This document shows, one piece after another, positions 22,688 through 36,637 of a stretch of 64,000 nucleotides of DNA. Within the stretch, counting starts at the first letter, position 1. Each line of letters starts with the position of its first letter. The notes beneath the pieces are model-generated. The model did no database searches. It was not told where the DNA came from and saw only the letters and a program-made list of their open reading frames with translations. This DNA is from Abelmoschus esculentus. Lineage: Eukaryota; Streptophyta; Magnoliopsida; Malvales; Malvaceae. The stretch spans positions 15,776,001 through 15,840,000 of the forward strand of contig JAUCBN010000037.1 of the NCBI GenBank assembly GCA_035048815.1. Reading direction: 5' to 3'. The translations under genes and the position numbers were made by a program.

Positions 22688-25162
22688 CTAAATCATGTTG
22701 TTGAAGCCAGCTGAATCCAAAAGTACAGCTTTGATCTGCTCGGGATGGATGTCCTGTCCTTCCTTGCATTGCTGGAAAATATGAACACATCAATGAAATT
22801 GCAGACAAAAAATGGAAGATTGAAATCAGATTACGAGTATGTCGAGTTCAAGTATCAGATATAAGGGTGATCATATTATTCATATTCGAATATGCATTGG
22901 ATTGGTTGACATACGGTTATTGCAATGAAAAAGAAGATTCGAAGCAACATTAGTTGATGCAATACATGGTCAGAGATTTGTACCTCGGCTCGAAAGATAT
23001 CCATGGCGAAGCCATTGAAACAGCTAATGACCGCTTGCTGGATGTCCAGCCCGAGGCTGTCTAAGGCTCTCATCGTGGAGAGCAAAAGACCCGGTCTGCG
23101 CCCACAAAACATGTGGATGTTTACAGCTTTTCCTTCTCTCAGCCTCACTTCAACCTACATACATAAGCATATATACATTCACACATCAAATGGAACACAA
23201 GCATGCCGGAACCAATGATATACGGTAAGAGAAAGGTGAAAGCAATTTTTTACCCTTGCTGGCTGCCCGTTGGGACTCGGTAAGGAACTGGGGCAAAGTT
23301 CGTCCTTGATATGACAGGGCAAGGTAGCCGGAGTAGGTGTCAAAGGATGGAAACTGGTTGTAGGTGTGAGTGACGAGCTACCAGGGTTCGACTCCAATTC
23401 GTTATGCAGATCATTGATCCTCTGCAGAAGTTCCTTCAGGTACTCGATGGCATCCCCAAGAATCGAAGCTCTATCCATCTATTAGTAGAAAGGATGATGT
23501 TAAATCATACAATTCCTAAGAAGCAAAAACTGAGAATATGAAACTCCCAAAACTCTTTGCAAGTAACAGCAACATGTAAATCGTAGTTTCAGACGATCAA
23601 CGAACTGCAGAAACTTAGTATTATCGATTGTTTCTGCCTATGACCGTATATTTTCAACATCAGTATCATGAACTTAAGCCACCAAATAACCGATCAAAGC
23701 TACTAATCACCCCGAACAGTTCGAACACAAGAGAACATAAAGAGCAAGTAACCATCAGGAGACTAGGAAATAGAACCAAGTGCAGCATAGAACATGAATT
23801 CGTAGCTACTTCCCGACCAAAGACTTATAGTGACATTTAAAGCACTCTTACCAGGCTCTCCATGTGAGAGACATTAATGCAACTTCCTCTTAAGGATTTT
23901 AGGGTAACATGTAAAAGCAAAAGATACCATTCATTCACATGATACACAAATACCACACCATGAAAACAAACAAGAAGCTTGGATCTAAAACAACACAATA
24001 ATTTATACTACATTCACGAGATAATAAACGAAAATGAAAGTGATTGGAACATTCTTACTTTGCTAATCTTCGGGACGACGGACCGCAACATGTAAAGCCT
24101 ATCATTGAGCTTCTTCCGACGGCGTCTCTCCGCCATCAAGTTTTTAGCAGGAAGCCCTTTCCTTTTACCCTTCTGATCACCTGCAGCAAGAGTATTGTTC
24201 GCATTCGAGATGCTCCCACCATTTTTGAGAGTTTCTTCAACCTTGTTATTCTCAGTAAAATCATCTGAATCATAATTCAAAGCTGACCCATCAAAGCTCA
24301 CATCTTCTAAATCATCTCTATTGCTAATTTTCATCTGTTCATTCTCTTTATTCATTTCTTTCTTCCCTTTATCCCTCTCGGTTCCTTTCAAAACACTCAT
24401 CTTTCCGCCGCCCAAAACCCCGCGATTCCCTCCATTATCAGCTAAATTCTTCCTCAAAGCTGCCCTTTTCTGAAACAGAGTCGGCTGTGCTCCGACCGAA
24501 GGAAAGCTATCCAGCGGTCTTAGCAACTTAGACCTGTTTAAAAACAGAGAATTCCCAGGATTCTCAACAAATCCTTGAAAACCAGAGAACCCAGAACACG
24601 AATTAGAACTGTCCATCTGATTACCGGAGGTTAAATCAGTGAAACCACCCAAACCCCCAGAATTTTCCCTGTTCAACAAAGGACTAGGATTTGTTGCTTG
24701 GTTGTCAAGGAACCCAATTTCAGACAAATCAAACCCGTGATCTAAAGGGTTGTTGGAAACAACATTGAGCAATGAAGATAAGGCTGGTTTTGGCTGCAGA
24801 AAGAACTGTGCCTGAGATGGGTTGAGATTGTTGAAAACAGAGGAAGACGGTGAACAAGAAGAGGAAGAATCCACCGCCTGCTGCTGCTGCTGCTGGTGGT
24901 GGTACAGCAAGAGATTGTTTTGCTGGTCACCGAGATTTGTTTGAAATGAAAGGTCTCTGAGACTGATATCATGGTGCTGTGTTGAAATACTGTTGTTTGG
25001 AACGTACCATTCATCTTCTAACATGGATTTGAAGGAAGACAAAGAACCCATGATTTCTTTGTTCTCCATTACAACACTGTTGTTGTTTCTGTTCCATGAA
25101 CCTGAGTTTTCATCTTCTTTATCTTCCGTCCAAATGACACCGCTGTCCACCCTTGAAATCAT
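22688..25162 (-). CDS. ICE1/SCREAM-like bHLH transcription factor
   Basis: ICE1/SCRM proteins activate CBF3 in cold signalling and pair with SPCH, MUTE and FAMA in stomatal development (family knowledge). Exons 25162-24059, 23478-23254, 23154-22984 and 22771-22688, all with phase-0 junctions, give 527 aa (Arabidopsis ICE1: 494). The N-terminal 300 residues are Ser/Asn/Gln rich with a poly-Gln run. The GAQPTLFQKRAALRK block is typical of ICE1. The bHLH starts KNLMAERRRRKKLNDRLYML, with the intron splitting it after VVPKISK and resuming MDRASILGDAIEYLKELLQR. The C-terminal ACT-like region has VNIHMFCGRRPGLLLSTMRA and ends AGFNNMI. I chose the ATG at 25162 because the frame upstream lacks ATG. 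The purine-rich leader lies at 25320-25370. Confidence 0.93.
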
Positions 25163-25204
25163 GGTGTTTGGATAACCGTTTGTGCTGTATATACAAAAAA
25201 ACAA

Positions 25205-25784
25205 AACAAAACTTGGGTTTTTTCCTTCTTCTTTTATTGTCTTTGTTGCGACAGTGAGAAAAGCAAAGGCTGAGTTTGTTTTGTCGAGCTTCAGCGGTTA
25301 TGGATTTAAATAAAAAGCAGCTTTGAAGGAAAGAGAGAGAAAGAAGAAAGATGCTGAGGGGAAAGGAGATTGCATTTTAATTATTTTTTCCCAATACAAT
25401 GATGTGAGAAATTATTTATCGAAATATTATATATTTTATAGTAAAATTAAAGTCGATATCAGATAAATTTTTAAGTAATGTCAATTAAAATTAGTTTAAG
25501 ATAAATTTAATTTTAAATAGTGCTTTAAGTTTTAATTGTCATGTGATTTTCGTTATTATTTGAAGTTAGAATCATTTAATTTCGTTTTTGAACAATACCG
25601 TCTAAAAAACTAACATATGTCATTCACTATTTAGAATCGCGAAACCAGTTGATTTCGACTTTAAAAATACTATAAAAATATATATTGAAAAATAATTTTT
25701 TTATTTACTATATTAAAAAATATTTTTTTACAATATTAAACGGAATTTACCCGGAAAAGATAAGGGCTTTTAGATCGAATAAGG
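25205..25784. promoter_or_regulatory. Upstream region of the ICE1-like gene
   Basis: A GA-rich leader stretch (25325-25360 on the plus strand) and then AT-rich DNA. No definite TATA element or transcription-factor site could be assigned. Confidence 0.35.
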
Positions 25785-26370
25785 GTTAATTTAGCATTCT
25801 TTTTGAAAAATACGATAGAAAAATATGATAAAAAAGTGTAGTGAAAAAGTTTTTTTAAAAAATTTTAGTTTGAGATATATGTATTTAGTATTACTGTCAA
25901 GAAGTGCTTTTAAGAAAATAAATGATTATTTTAGACATAATGTTATAAGTTAAAATATATATATTTAAATAATAATCAATATTATAATATTAACTTAAAT
26001 TATGATAAAATATAAAAATATTAATAAATAAATAAATATATAAATTATTTTTGAAAAGTGATTTTCAGAAAATATATAATTTTTATATGAATATATATAA
26101 TTTTTAAACTAAAAAAATAATTTATGTTAAATATAATTATGTATTTATAAAAATTAGATTATAATAAAACATAGTAAATAAATGTTAAAATTATAATTTG
26201 ACTCCTAAAAACACTTTTCCAACCGTAAAAGCTAAAAAATTTAGCTTTTGCGTTTAAGTTCGTAAAATACTTTTCAAACGTAATTTTTTTCCTAAAAGTT
26301 AACTGTTTTGCGTTCTAAACCAATTTTAGCTTAAAAGCTGGTTTAGAACGCAATACTAAATTGCAGCCTA
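25785..26370. mobile_element. TIR element related to positions 1-279
   Basis: Opens GGGTTAATTTAGCATTC and ends AATACTAAATTGCAGCCT, an imperfect inverted pair. The interior shares with positions 1-279, inverted, the words GTTTGAGATATATGTA and AGAAGTGCTTTTAAG. Near the right end a local hairpin pairs GCGTTCTAAACCAATTTTAGC with AGCTGGTTTAGAACGC. No ORF. Confidence 0.55.
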
Positions 26371-28046
26371 ACAAATATAGACAAATAATAAATTAAAAAC
26401 GTTTATTTTTATATTTATTGAATTAAAAATTGATATTTAATATTTTAATTATAATCTATGTGAATTGATTTTTATTTATTTTGTAATGTTTTTCTAAGCC
26501 GTTGTTACTTTCCACGTCAGAAAATCATAGTCTGTGCATATGGAAGTGGGCTCTCAAGTATCTCGTGACTGCCTTGAATCTGTGGACCATTTGTGATGCC
26601 TCCTTAGTTCCCACTCTGTTGAGGGTAATTTTTATATAAAACAATAAAAAAATACTCTTCTTTCACCATGAAGGCCATACCCTCACCCTAACTCAAACAA
26701 AGTTATTAAAGATAAATAATTTTTAAAAATTTAAATTATTCAATTTGATTTGATATAAGATATTAATTTTATAATTTATAAATTTGTTATAATTTGAAAA
26801 AAAATAATGTTTGAGTTATAAAATATAAATTTTAATAAACCAAATAATTTATAATTTTTTTGTAATTAAATGATTAGCTTTTGAGTTCAAATCGAATGGC
26901 AGATCCATGTTTGGTGTAGGGTGAACCCGTGTTCACTTTAAACTTTTCAAAGTTCATATATTTACTCATAATTTTTATAATTTTTATATATTAATCCTTA
27001 AGTTTAATTTTTGTAATATTTAAGGTTTGCGCTCAACATGAGATTTCAAAAAAAAAAAATTACATATGCCCATCTTCAAATAAATTTCTAAAAATTCGTC
27101 ACTAATCGAGTTTGTCAGAGTCTTGATATGAAAATATGAAAAAATATAGATCTATATTGTTTATGAATATAAAAAAACCATTTAAATTAAAATCAATATA
27201 AATTATATTATTATAAATAATTATCATTATATTTATAAAAAAACTCAAAAACTCGAGTTGACGCAAATTTCATAAACTCAATTTTATTTAAAAAAATTAA
27301 ATAAATTTAAATCCTAAAATACTCCTTATAAACTCAAATAATTTAAATGTTTAAACTAGATCCAACATCCAATCTTATCAACAACAATGGATCAAACTTG
27401 AGTGTAATATTACATATATATATATATATTACAATACTTTTAATATTTTATATTTTTGCTAAGATTTACTCTCTTTCCCTATGGCCCTCAACCTTGAGTG
27501 AGTGTGTGGCAGTGGGTAATGAACATGGAGAGTCTTTAATAGTTTTGTACTCAACCCGTGAGCAGTGGGGGGAAATAGGATTTACCACTCAAAGGGGGTT
27601 GGTTTTACTGCCATGACACTACACAACTGGAAGGAACAAAACATTTAATACAACAGTTAGAGTCTTCACACACACACGAGATATACATCAAATGCTTCTC
27701 TTGGGGAGAATCACTTAGACTGGATCATTAATTTAAATTAAATTTTAAAAAAAATATTAAATTATTTTAAAATAGTTTTATTTTAAAATTACAATGGAAA
27801 TGAAGTGGGTGGTGTATCATTTTTTAAGAGTCAATGTTCCAAAATGTTGCTTTCCTTGAAAACTCAAACATGTATTCAAGCATGTCTCGTGTCCTCAAAT
27901 GACACCAAACGCAACAGATCAGTGAAAGAAAAAAGAGAGATACTCGAAATCAATAACAAAAATAAAATAAAACTGAACAATAAATATACAATCTTTAAAA
28001 AGTAGATGAAAATGTAACATTGTTGAAAAGGAGAAGGGAAGAAACC
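26371..28046. other. Intergenic DNA between the ICE1-like gene and SCD2
   Basis: Mostly AT-rich. Two islands of normal composition (26495-26640 and 27475-27720) contain no recognisable protein; the second opens a short frame with no family signature. The 3' UTR of SCD2 probably occupies part of 27800-28046. Confidence 0.4.
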
Positions 28047-31000
28047 TTACGAAGACCTCTCGGAATCATTATGAGTTGATAAAGCAGCAGCAGATGACGA
28101 TGGGTGGTCAATCTCTTTACGAGATGATTCCCACAGCTGATGTTCGAGACCCAACTTTCGAAGCTCAAACAAACCTCGATCAACTGACAGAGGAAGGAAA
28201 ACAAATCAATTTTTTGATTTGATTCTTATCAAAGGGATAAGGAGAGTACTCAACCAACGGAAACAACACAAAGCATAATGAAAATAGGTGGGTTACCATC
28301 CACAGCATCGTGTGAGGTGGGGGTCTGACCGCTACGGCTGATCCAAAACTGAAGGCGGTCTTCGGCAATATCCTCTTCTATACCATGTACTCTGGCTCTT
28401 CTCCAGAAATATGTTAACCAAGCCTATATGAATAACAAGTGCTATAAGAACAAAGAATTTGTGACTAAAATCAAGCATAGAGAAGCAGTAGCAGTGCTAA
28501 AACTGATGCGTGTTTAAAAACGAGCCTGTTACTCTCAAATAAAAGTACCGTTACAATAATATTTTTTTCTCATTTGGAAAAGTTTTTTTAGTCTTTTCCT
28601 TACTGAGTGCCTGATTGATTTGTGACACAAACTCAATCGGCAACTTAGTATATGGTATAGATAAATTAACAATGATGTAGCAACAGAATAGAAGGTGAAG
28701 TGACCAAGATAGTTAAAATTTTAATCAAGAATGCGAAAAGAGACATTTCTTTGACAGCTCAATTACGATCAGTACGTAAAATATTTTAATTAAAAGAGTA
28801 ACTAACCTCTTTGAAAAGAACATCTTCTCCCTCCTCTTCACTTAATTCTGCAGATGAAAGCCAAATATTTAACTCTTTAAGCTCGCGACCAACATTGTTT
28901 TAGGGTTTAAAGCTTAAACATGCATGCTTGTGGAAAAAAAAAACTTTCCTACTGCCCGTGCATCAAATATTTATCTCTTTAAACTAACTGAGGCTGTAGG
29001 TGAACCGTGCTATTGAATATGATAGTGCATGATGACAGAAAAAGAGTGCATGCATCTCTTACCAAATGCATCAATCCACTTTGGGTTACCGGGTGGTTTC
29101 AAATCTGAAAATCAAATACAAGTAAAAGGATTAATACTAGAGCATAATGTTTCACTCATGTCAGAATATGGTTTCCAGCAGATGCAACCAAAAAGAATAG
29201 GAGACTATTTCGTTGGGATAAAAAGGTGGATTGAACAGTCACTGGTTTCACTCCATGTTACTGAACATCAACTAAATTTGAAGCTAAAGAGAATAAGAGC
29301 TAGGATTGCCTTACAAAAACTGAAAACATTGGCATACTTAAAAATATTAAGAAATCAGATCATCCGACTAGATTGATTCGGAAGACGGGGTGGGGGTTGA
29401 CTTGGAATGTAGATAAATCAAACCTGAGACAGATCGATGAAGCAAACTCTGCTGTCTCTGTCTTCCTAATGCTTGTATAACAGCATCTTCAACCTGAAAA
29501 CAGCAAGATTTTGAATAAAGATCAACTTCATCAAGCGGTATTTCACAAAAGTGCACATGAAATAAATAGGTAATAGTAAAATGCACCTCAAGTCAATACG
29601 TAATGGAGAGGATGATATGTTACCAGTACCACAACTATTTTCTTGGGCCAAATTATATATGATTAGCCTCTTTACTTTGAGTAAATTGTGGATATAGTCC
29701 CAATACTCTAATTTGGTCAATTTTACTCCTTGCATTTGAAATTTCATCCCTCACCCAAACAATATAGGGACAATACGATTAAATTACAAGGACAAAAACT
29801 ACAACTTACACACAATACAAAGACTAATAGTAGAATTTGACTTAACGGATTTAACGACAACCGTCAAGATTAGACAGAAACTTCAAAATTTGAAAAATAC
29901 AGGGACTAAAAATGACCAAATTAGAGTGCGGAGACTAAATCTACAACTTAAGCATAGTGCATGAACTAACAGAAGAATTGACTTTTTTTTCTAAGTTAAT
30001 GTGCAGCATAAACCACCATGGATGTAGCATATAATTAAGATAGAATAATAATATAAAACATCCTAGCAAACAAAGAAATTTAGATATTTTATCTTTATTT
30101 GTGACAAAAAAGAACCAACCTTTAAAGATGCTAATTCCCTTAGGCCCATTTCAACTGAAAGCATGCTCTCAATATTTCCTTCTCCTGTCAGATCATTCAG
30201 ATCCCGGGCAAGTTTACTCCTGTCTGGATCACCACCGCCTGTATCATTTCTACAAATTTAATAATAAAAACAACAAAAGAGGGAGAGAGTAAATGGGAGA
30301 CACTCAGAAATTGAACTAGCCTCTATCCCAGGCCTCCTCTTTAGCCTTTTGTCCAGCAGAAACAACAACTTCAAATGGAAGAGGAGCAAATGCTGACCAA
30401 TATTCATGCTTTGACACTGCTATATCTGCACATACACCTGCAAAATCCAGTAGCAATAGCAAGGAAAACAAATCCTTTCAGGTAACAAAAATATAAAGTC
30501 TACAAAACAATATGATAAATCAACTCTATAGGAGTGAAAAATGAAAATTTCACCAACAAAACATCAAAATCTTAGCCCAAAAAGAACACTAGCAAAGTTG
30601 GTACCAAAGCCTACAACAAATATATACATAGCAATACAAATCTTAGATCGACAAAAGGGCCATTCATTGACCAAGTCATACATACAACAAGATTCCTGAA
30701 CTTCATCAATCTTGGGGAAGGTCAAAATTTCATGCTGAAGGTGCACTACATCACATGTATGGATTCAAATTCTTCCTTTCATTGCAAGTTATTTTGTACA
30801 ATTAAGATGTAAATAATTTCCTTGCTTAAGAAGAAGGTAATAACTTATTACCATGCTGAACAGCCAATCCCCAGTAACGAGCAAGCCAGCATCTTTTCAG
30901 GACAACTTCCTCCTTCAAAAGTATATTTAGCATATAATTAGAATAGAAGCATTTAGCAATAGAAGCAATTTAAAGATGAGCAGACAAACCATCTCTTCCT

Positions 31001-34000
31001 GTGTCAAAACCATTCTCTGTGTCATTGAGCGAAGAGCTTTTGCTTCAGATTCTGCTTCACGAAGTTGTTCTACAGCTGTAGCAGCCCCATCCTTCAAGTT
31101 CTGATCAAAAGAATGTCATAAAATTACTTTGTGAACCGATTGACTTCTATGCACTAACATCAGAGGCACACTTTACCTCAAGTTCTAAACGAAGGGCTGC
31201 AATTTCCTCCTCCCTACCATCCTTTGTCTGTTTTGCAGCCTTAAGAGCAGCCTGCGAGGAAGAACAATTCACTTTTTTTTTTTTGTTTACAGTGAGAAGA
31301 ATGTTTCACAGAGTAAATATACAGAAACTAAAATTAACAGTTCCTGATGAAGAGCTGGGATGTAGGTGATAAGGAGAGAAAGAGCTAAGAGAAACAGAAA
31401 GATGCAACTATTGTTCCATGAAAACACACAAGTAGCAAATGCAGGTCAACTAACAACATAATATTCAATTCATGAACCTGATGACTGAAAGAAATAAGCT
31501 AAACTAGGTCCAACCAATCTTTAGACTATTATTCTCTATTCTGTTTACCTCTCTTTGACGCAATGCTGCTTCCTTCCTGCAGAAAAAGAAAAACAGACTG
31601 AATCATACAGCGATAACAAATAACATAACTAGCAAATTCACAAGATGCACACTTACCTACTTAATAATTTGGCTTCCAGTGATACACCTTCTCCTAAGGA
31701 AGCAACCTGTTAATATAAAATTTAATAAGCAGATACATAAATGCAGTAAACTAATGAACAATGGGCATTAATCATTTATGCAATTCTTGCAATCACAACT
31801 CAAATGCTGAATTTACTTGTATCTCAATCAAGTAACAACACGTTCACTTGTTAAAGAAATGCTTAACATGGGTACCTGAACATGCTTGATGCTTATTCAA
31901 GTATGTGTCTATGGAAGGAATTTGTGTCAATGTCCCACCTAGTGTAATATGAATGCTAAGCCCTTAAAGAAATAAGTAGCACAAGAAGCTGCATGATATG
32001 CAACACTTTAATGAAAGGCTTTTGAAGTATTACCCGTATGCATTTAAGAAATCTTGTGTCCTCAAGTTTAAATTACTTAAGTGCCCCATGTCAACAACAA
32101 TGCTTCATAAATTATAAACATTGTTTGACAAATCCTAAATTTGATCTTAATCCTAATCCTACCTAGAGGGGAGGGGACGGGAGTACTCCTAGTGGATCTA
32201 GAACCCATGACCTAAGGGAATATGAGGGAACAAAGATAAACAGCTTGGCCAACCGACCAAATGTGCTTGCTCATAAATTATAAAAAAAATGGATGAAACA
32301 ACTCAGATGTTGCTGCATATATTAATGGGATAAACCACATATTGTTACAAGTAGGAGACAAGACCTTGCAGCCAAAGACAAAAGTAACAGACCTGTTTCT
32401 CAAGCTCCCTAGCTCTTGCTTCTGCTTCCTCACGTCTTTCTTCAGCAGAACGAAGCTGCACAACATATGTTGGCATAAATGCTACATGTCACAGATAACA
32501 GAAGCCTAATAATACAATTTTAAGTATTTCAGCACCTTATAAAGTAGGTTCTCATTCTCTTCTTGTAACATATCAAGCTGCAATATAGCATGTATTAGCT
32601 TCAAATCAACCGCTTCAAGAGATAGATTTAAAGTTCAAACAAAATATAGAAAAAAGATTGGCTTGCGCTCACAGGATAGATTGCATTTTAAATTGCACTA
32701 CTTAAGATGAATAAATTTAAGAGTTGGATGATTCAGATGTCAAGACATAAATAGAAAAAATGCAAGTTACTTCATCACGAAGTGCAGAAGCTTCCCGCTG
32801 ATCTCCGGTGTCTTGTGCTTTGAGTTGTCCTACATCAGCTGAAAACCTGCAATATTTGGCAGTAACATAATTTCACTGCTTCAAATATATTGTATTGCAA
32901 AAGTTTGAACTTTTTTTTAACTTTTCCCATTTTACAAAATAAAATATTTTTAAAACAGCCATTTAAATCCAACTAAACTCCACACAACAAAGAGTAAAAA
33001 ACAAGAGCATGTGAATGATTATGCATGCAGAGAACAAAGTCACTAAGGTAGAAATGAAGAACTATACACCGGAAACTGAATTTGAGTTGAGGTTTACACA
33101 TTTTTACCGAAAGATAGTATATATGTCATAACAAAAAGATGGTGGCATGCCGTCCTAAGATCTACTGATAGTTCCAGTCAGACATAGGAAGGTTTGGAAT
33201 TTGGATCACAGTATTAAGAAAAAGCTAGACCAGAGAACCACGTGAGATTGCCACAAGCAGCTTCAAATTAATACGATAATGATATCATAAAATACGAACT
33301 GTACTACATTGTAAGCAGTTGGCTCAGTTAGCCAATTTAAAATCTCAGTATCTACTTGGTTACTAGAAATCTTAAACAATTTTCAAGTTTCCATCTATGA
33401 AACTTAAGATGCCACCACGTGAAATGCCGCCATTCTACTTGTGCAAATAGGTAAAAGTAAAGTTGAACCAACTTAATGATCGGAAAAGTTTAAGTAAACA
33501 GAATTAAAATAGAATCAAATGCATGAATATTTACATGAAGTGCATCCTTGAAGTTTTAAAGTTTGACTAAGCACCTATAGATATTCTCAAGCAATAAATT
33601 TCATGAACGCGAACCTTTTATCTCTGCTCCGATTAGGAGGATCAATCGGAGGTATAGTAACTGGGGTGCGAACTGAAGTTCTAGGCATCAAAGTTGACGT
33701 CGTTGACCTCATCGACACTGCCGGCCTCCCTGCTGACGTGGACCGCACCGAAGGAGCATGCTCTACAAAATTCCGACCTAACTAATCAAAACAAACAAAA
33801 ACACAAAATCAGATCAAAAAAATTCAAATCCACAAAAGGAGCGAAGGAGAACCTCCTAAAATCACTTCAATTCAAAGTTATTACCGCCGGGGAGGGAGAT
33901 CTATTAGGCCGAGCTAGTGAGATCGCCGGCAAATTACTTTGATGTAAACCGTTATTTGAGAAGCTAGGAATTACAGGAGGACCGCCAAACCGGAACCCTA

Positions 34001-34232
34001 GATCGTCTTCTTCCTCGTCTTCATCGGTGGTCTGCGAAGCCATGACTTGAGCAAGTCGTTGAGCTGCGGCTTTCGCAGCAACGTTCTGCGTGCGTTTGAT
34101 GGTTGAGAATCCACTACCCACACCGAGCTGCGACCGCGACAGAGGATGCGCCGGAGACGATGATCCCGAGCTGCTCGATCCTCCGCTCCACTGCCGTTCG
34201 TACACCGGACTCTCAGTCCTCCTCCGATCCAT
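28047..34232 (-). CDS. SCD2: SCD2-like coiled-coil protein (STOMATAL CYTOKINESIS DEFECTIVE 2)
   Basis: SCD2 works with the DENN-domain protein SCD1 in clathrin-linked and post-Golgi traffic needed for cytokinesis and cell growth (family knowledge). Seventeen exons: 34232-33885, 33760-33615, 32846-32771, 32577-32536, 32455-32393, 31706-31657, 31576-31549, 31251-31177, 31100-30990, 30912-30852, 30437-30321, 30238-30120, 29493-29424, 29104-29063, 28847-28807, 28423-28297, 28183-28047. They join in frame to 550 aa. The N-terminus [20 protein letters not shown] and [20 protein letters not shown] match SCD2. A Ser/Thr/Pro linker follows, then a long coiled coil (about residues 175-320, e.g. [20 protein letters not shown]), then conserved blocks [53 protein letters not shown] and [15 protein letters not shown]. 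The intron after 30321 must use a GC donor. Intron 12 holds a MITE-like repeat. Head to head with bHLH137. Confidence 0.93.
29677..29955. mobile_element. Foldback repeat in SCD2 intron 12
   Basis: ACTCTAATTTGGTCAATTTT near 29705 is repeated inverted as AAAATGACCAAATTAGAGTG near 29915-29935, with further pairing outside (TAGTCCC / GGGACTA). Such intronic inverted repeats usually are MITEs. It lies wholly inside the intron 29494-30119 and does not touch splice sites. Confidence 0.55.
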
Positions 34233-35289
34233 AACTGTTAATTCAGTTGTGCTATATTTAGGGGTATAATCGGAAGGGGGGTCGGTCTCGTCTCCAGAGA
34301 GAGACGCAAGTGTTTGCGAGAGGAAAAAAGGGGTTGAAAGAAAGTTGAAATTAAAAGGGGATGAAGATTATTGAGCAAGACGACGACGTTTTAATGCTTG
34401 ATGCGGCTTTCGCGGGAGAGACTTGGAAGGAAACGAAGCAAGGACTCAGTTGACAACGTATTAAACTGAGTTGGCGCGCGTGGGGTTCAACATTACGGCG
34501 CCGGTGACGAAGGTCCTCTCGCTGTAAATAATGTTTTTTTGCTGACGGTAAAGGTGAAAATTGGGGTAATCATTTTGTCACGTAATTAATTCTTGTAGAA
34601 TTTTTTTATTTTATTAATTAAATGTTCAAGCAGTTAATAATTAAAGTTTTTTTTTTTAAATTTAAGTACAATAATTTAGTTTGACATTAACTAATTAATT
34701 GAATTAATAAAAATGTTAAATGTTTAATAGTTTATATATATATGGTTGAACAACAAAATAAGCATTTACACTATGTTTTTTTAATAAGTATTTAAAGTTT
34801 TAGTTTCTTAAAGTTAATTGAGATATTTATTTTGATACTAATTAAATAAAAATAAATTTTTAGCATATATTTTAATTAAAAAATATTTTAAATATTTATT
34901 TTATCCAAAAATAAAAAATAAATGAAAATAAAAAAAATATTTTTTAGCACCTATTTCAATAAATAAAAAATTACGATATTATTTTTTGGTCAATTCAAAA
35001 GAAATATTTTTTCGTAAAACTTAATCAATAAGATTATTATTATTATAGAAAATCTTTTGACAAATCTCGCATAATAATTAGTTAAATCGAAAAAACTTTG
35101 AACCTATTCAATATTCCTGTCCATTTTTAGAAAAAGGAAATAATAACAAGTGAAAATTAAAAATATAATTTTTTTTACTAAAAGTATTTAAAAAATAAAA
35201 CATATACTTTAGTTCAGGTTTGAATCCTTATAATATTAATTTTAGTTTTCTTTTTGTTAATTTACTCATATTTTATTTATCATTATAAT
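34233..35289. promoter_or_regulatory. SCD2 promoter side of the divergent SCD2/bHLH137 spacer
   Basis: The first 300 bases are GC-richer with GAGAGAGA and CGACGACG words, consistent with the SCD2 leader and core promoter. Beyond 34550 it is AT-rich. The spacer is cut at 35289 by the LTR retrotransposon and resumes at 44955. Without the insertion the two start codons would be only about 1.3 kb apart. Confidence 0.5.
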
Positions 35290-36637
35290 TGTAATAACCC
35301 ATTCCCTTAGAGCCCACGTTAAAATTACACTCAGCCCACAACAAATTAAACCTAAACAAAACCTAAACCCTAGCCAAAGAAACCATCAGCCGCCGCCGCC
35401 CCTATGTGTTGACAGATCTGGCGCGTGGCCGCCACGCGCGGCGGTCTGAATACCGCATAGTGGTCACGCGCCCTTCTATTGGATCTCATGTCCGGCCACC
35501 GCCCATGTCAGACTCCACCGCCCTTCACCTGCAAAATATTAAAACGAGTCAGATCTGAAAAGGATGAAAAAGCAGAGATTTTTTACATATTTTATTGTAA
35601 AATATGGGTATAAAACCCATTCAACCGAATGTAATCGAAAGAAGGAGAATGGAATGAAAAAAGGATTCGAAGCAAAACGAAATCCAAAGCAAATATCCAG
35701 CAAAACCGAAAAGAAACAAAAAGAGCAAAAAAAAAAATCAGAAACCGAAGCAAACAAAAGGTAAAAAAAATAGTGGTTCGAATCTTATCTTTAGATCTAG
35801 GCCGATACGCGTCCCTTTTCAAAAATCCGACTTCAGATCTGAGTTCACCACGTCGAGAGGAGTCGGAAAGCATATTTCTTTTTCATTTTCGGCCGCCGGC
35901 GCGGCGGCCGGCGACGACGAGCGGTGGTCTGACGCCGGAGTTCCAGAGAGTTTGAGAGCTCTCAAAAAGGCTCTGTAATTTTGCTGAAGTGAAGAAGAAA
36001 ACAAATGAAGATTCTTAAAAAAAATGATGATATTTAAGCCGTTATCAAAACGGCGTCGTTTTGGTGTGGCTATTCAACCTCCAAAACGGCGTCGTTTCGC
36101 ACCTGGAGACCCGCACCGGATCCGAGAACCAGACCCATACCCGTGCCTGATTCGGACGAGTGGGGAAATTATGCATGTAGTCCCTGTATTCCTGGCGTGT
36201 TTCAGCTCTGACCTTCCAGTTTGTTTCGGTTTTGATTTTGGTCACTGATATTATGCAATTAAGCCTTATATTTTATTTTCTTTCAATTTCATCCCTATTA
36301 TAATTTATTTAACCCTCCAAATGTTTACTTTTTGCAGATTTAGTCCCTAAAATGTCAAAAATTATTATTTTCATGCTTTATTATTATTTCTATTAAATAT
36401 TTACTAATCGATTTTCTTTTGGATCACAGATTAAAATACCGAAGTTATATTTTTGATCGTATAAAATACTTTGTAACCGATAGGTACCGATTTCGGGCGT
36501 TGTAGGGGTGCTCACCCTTCCCTACGCGTAACAGACTCCCGGATCCAGCTCTGGTTCGTAGACTCATTTTTGGTGATCCAACCGCACCGTACAAAAACGA
36601 TTGGTGGCGACTCCCCGGACGAATTCCGGTGATTACA
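35290..36637 (+). repeat. 5' LTR
   Basis: TG...CA bounded. It contains two copies of AAAACGGCGTCGTTT (36047-36100), a CGGCCGCCGGCGCGGCGGCCG palindrome-like GC island near 35890, and terminal words GTGGCGACTCCCCGGACG. It differs from the 3' LTR only by transitions as far as I compared. Confidence 0.95.

Noticed and set aside
24014..25204. A longer ICE1 start at 25204
   Set aside because: That start would be TTG. The first in-frame ATG is at 25162 and fits the family length.
27347..27616. 89-codon frame in the ICE1-SCD2 spacer
   Set aside because: The first half is low-complexity (Ile/Tyr from a TA repeat) and no family was recognised.
35539..36248. Several open frames of 60-93 codons on both strands, repeated at 43856-44565
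   Set aside because: They lie in the two LTRs, overlap each other on both strands and show no family features; they are by-products of LTR sequence.
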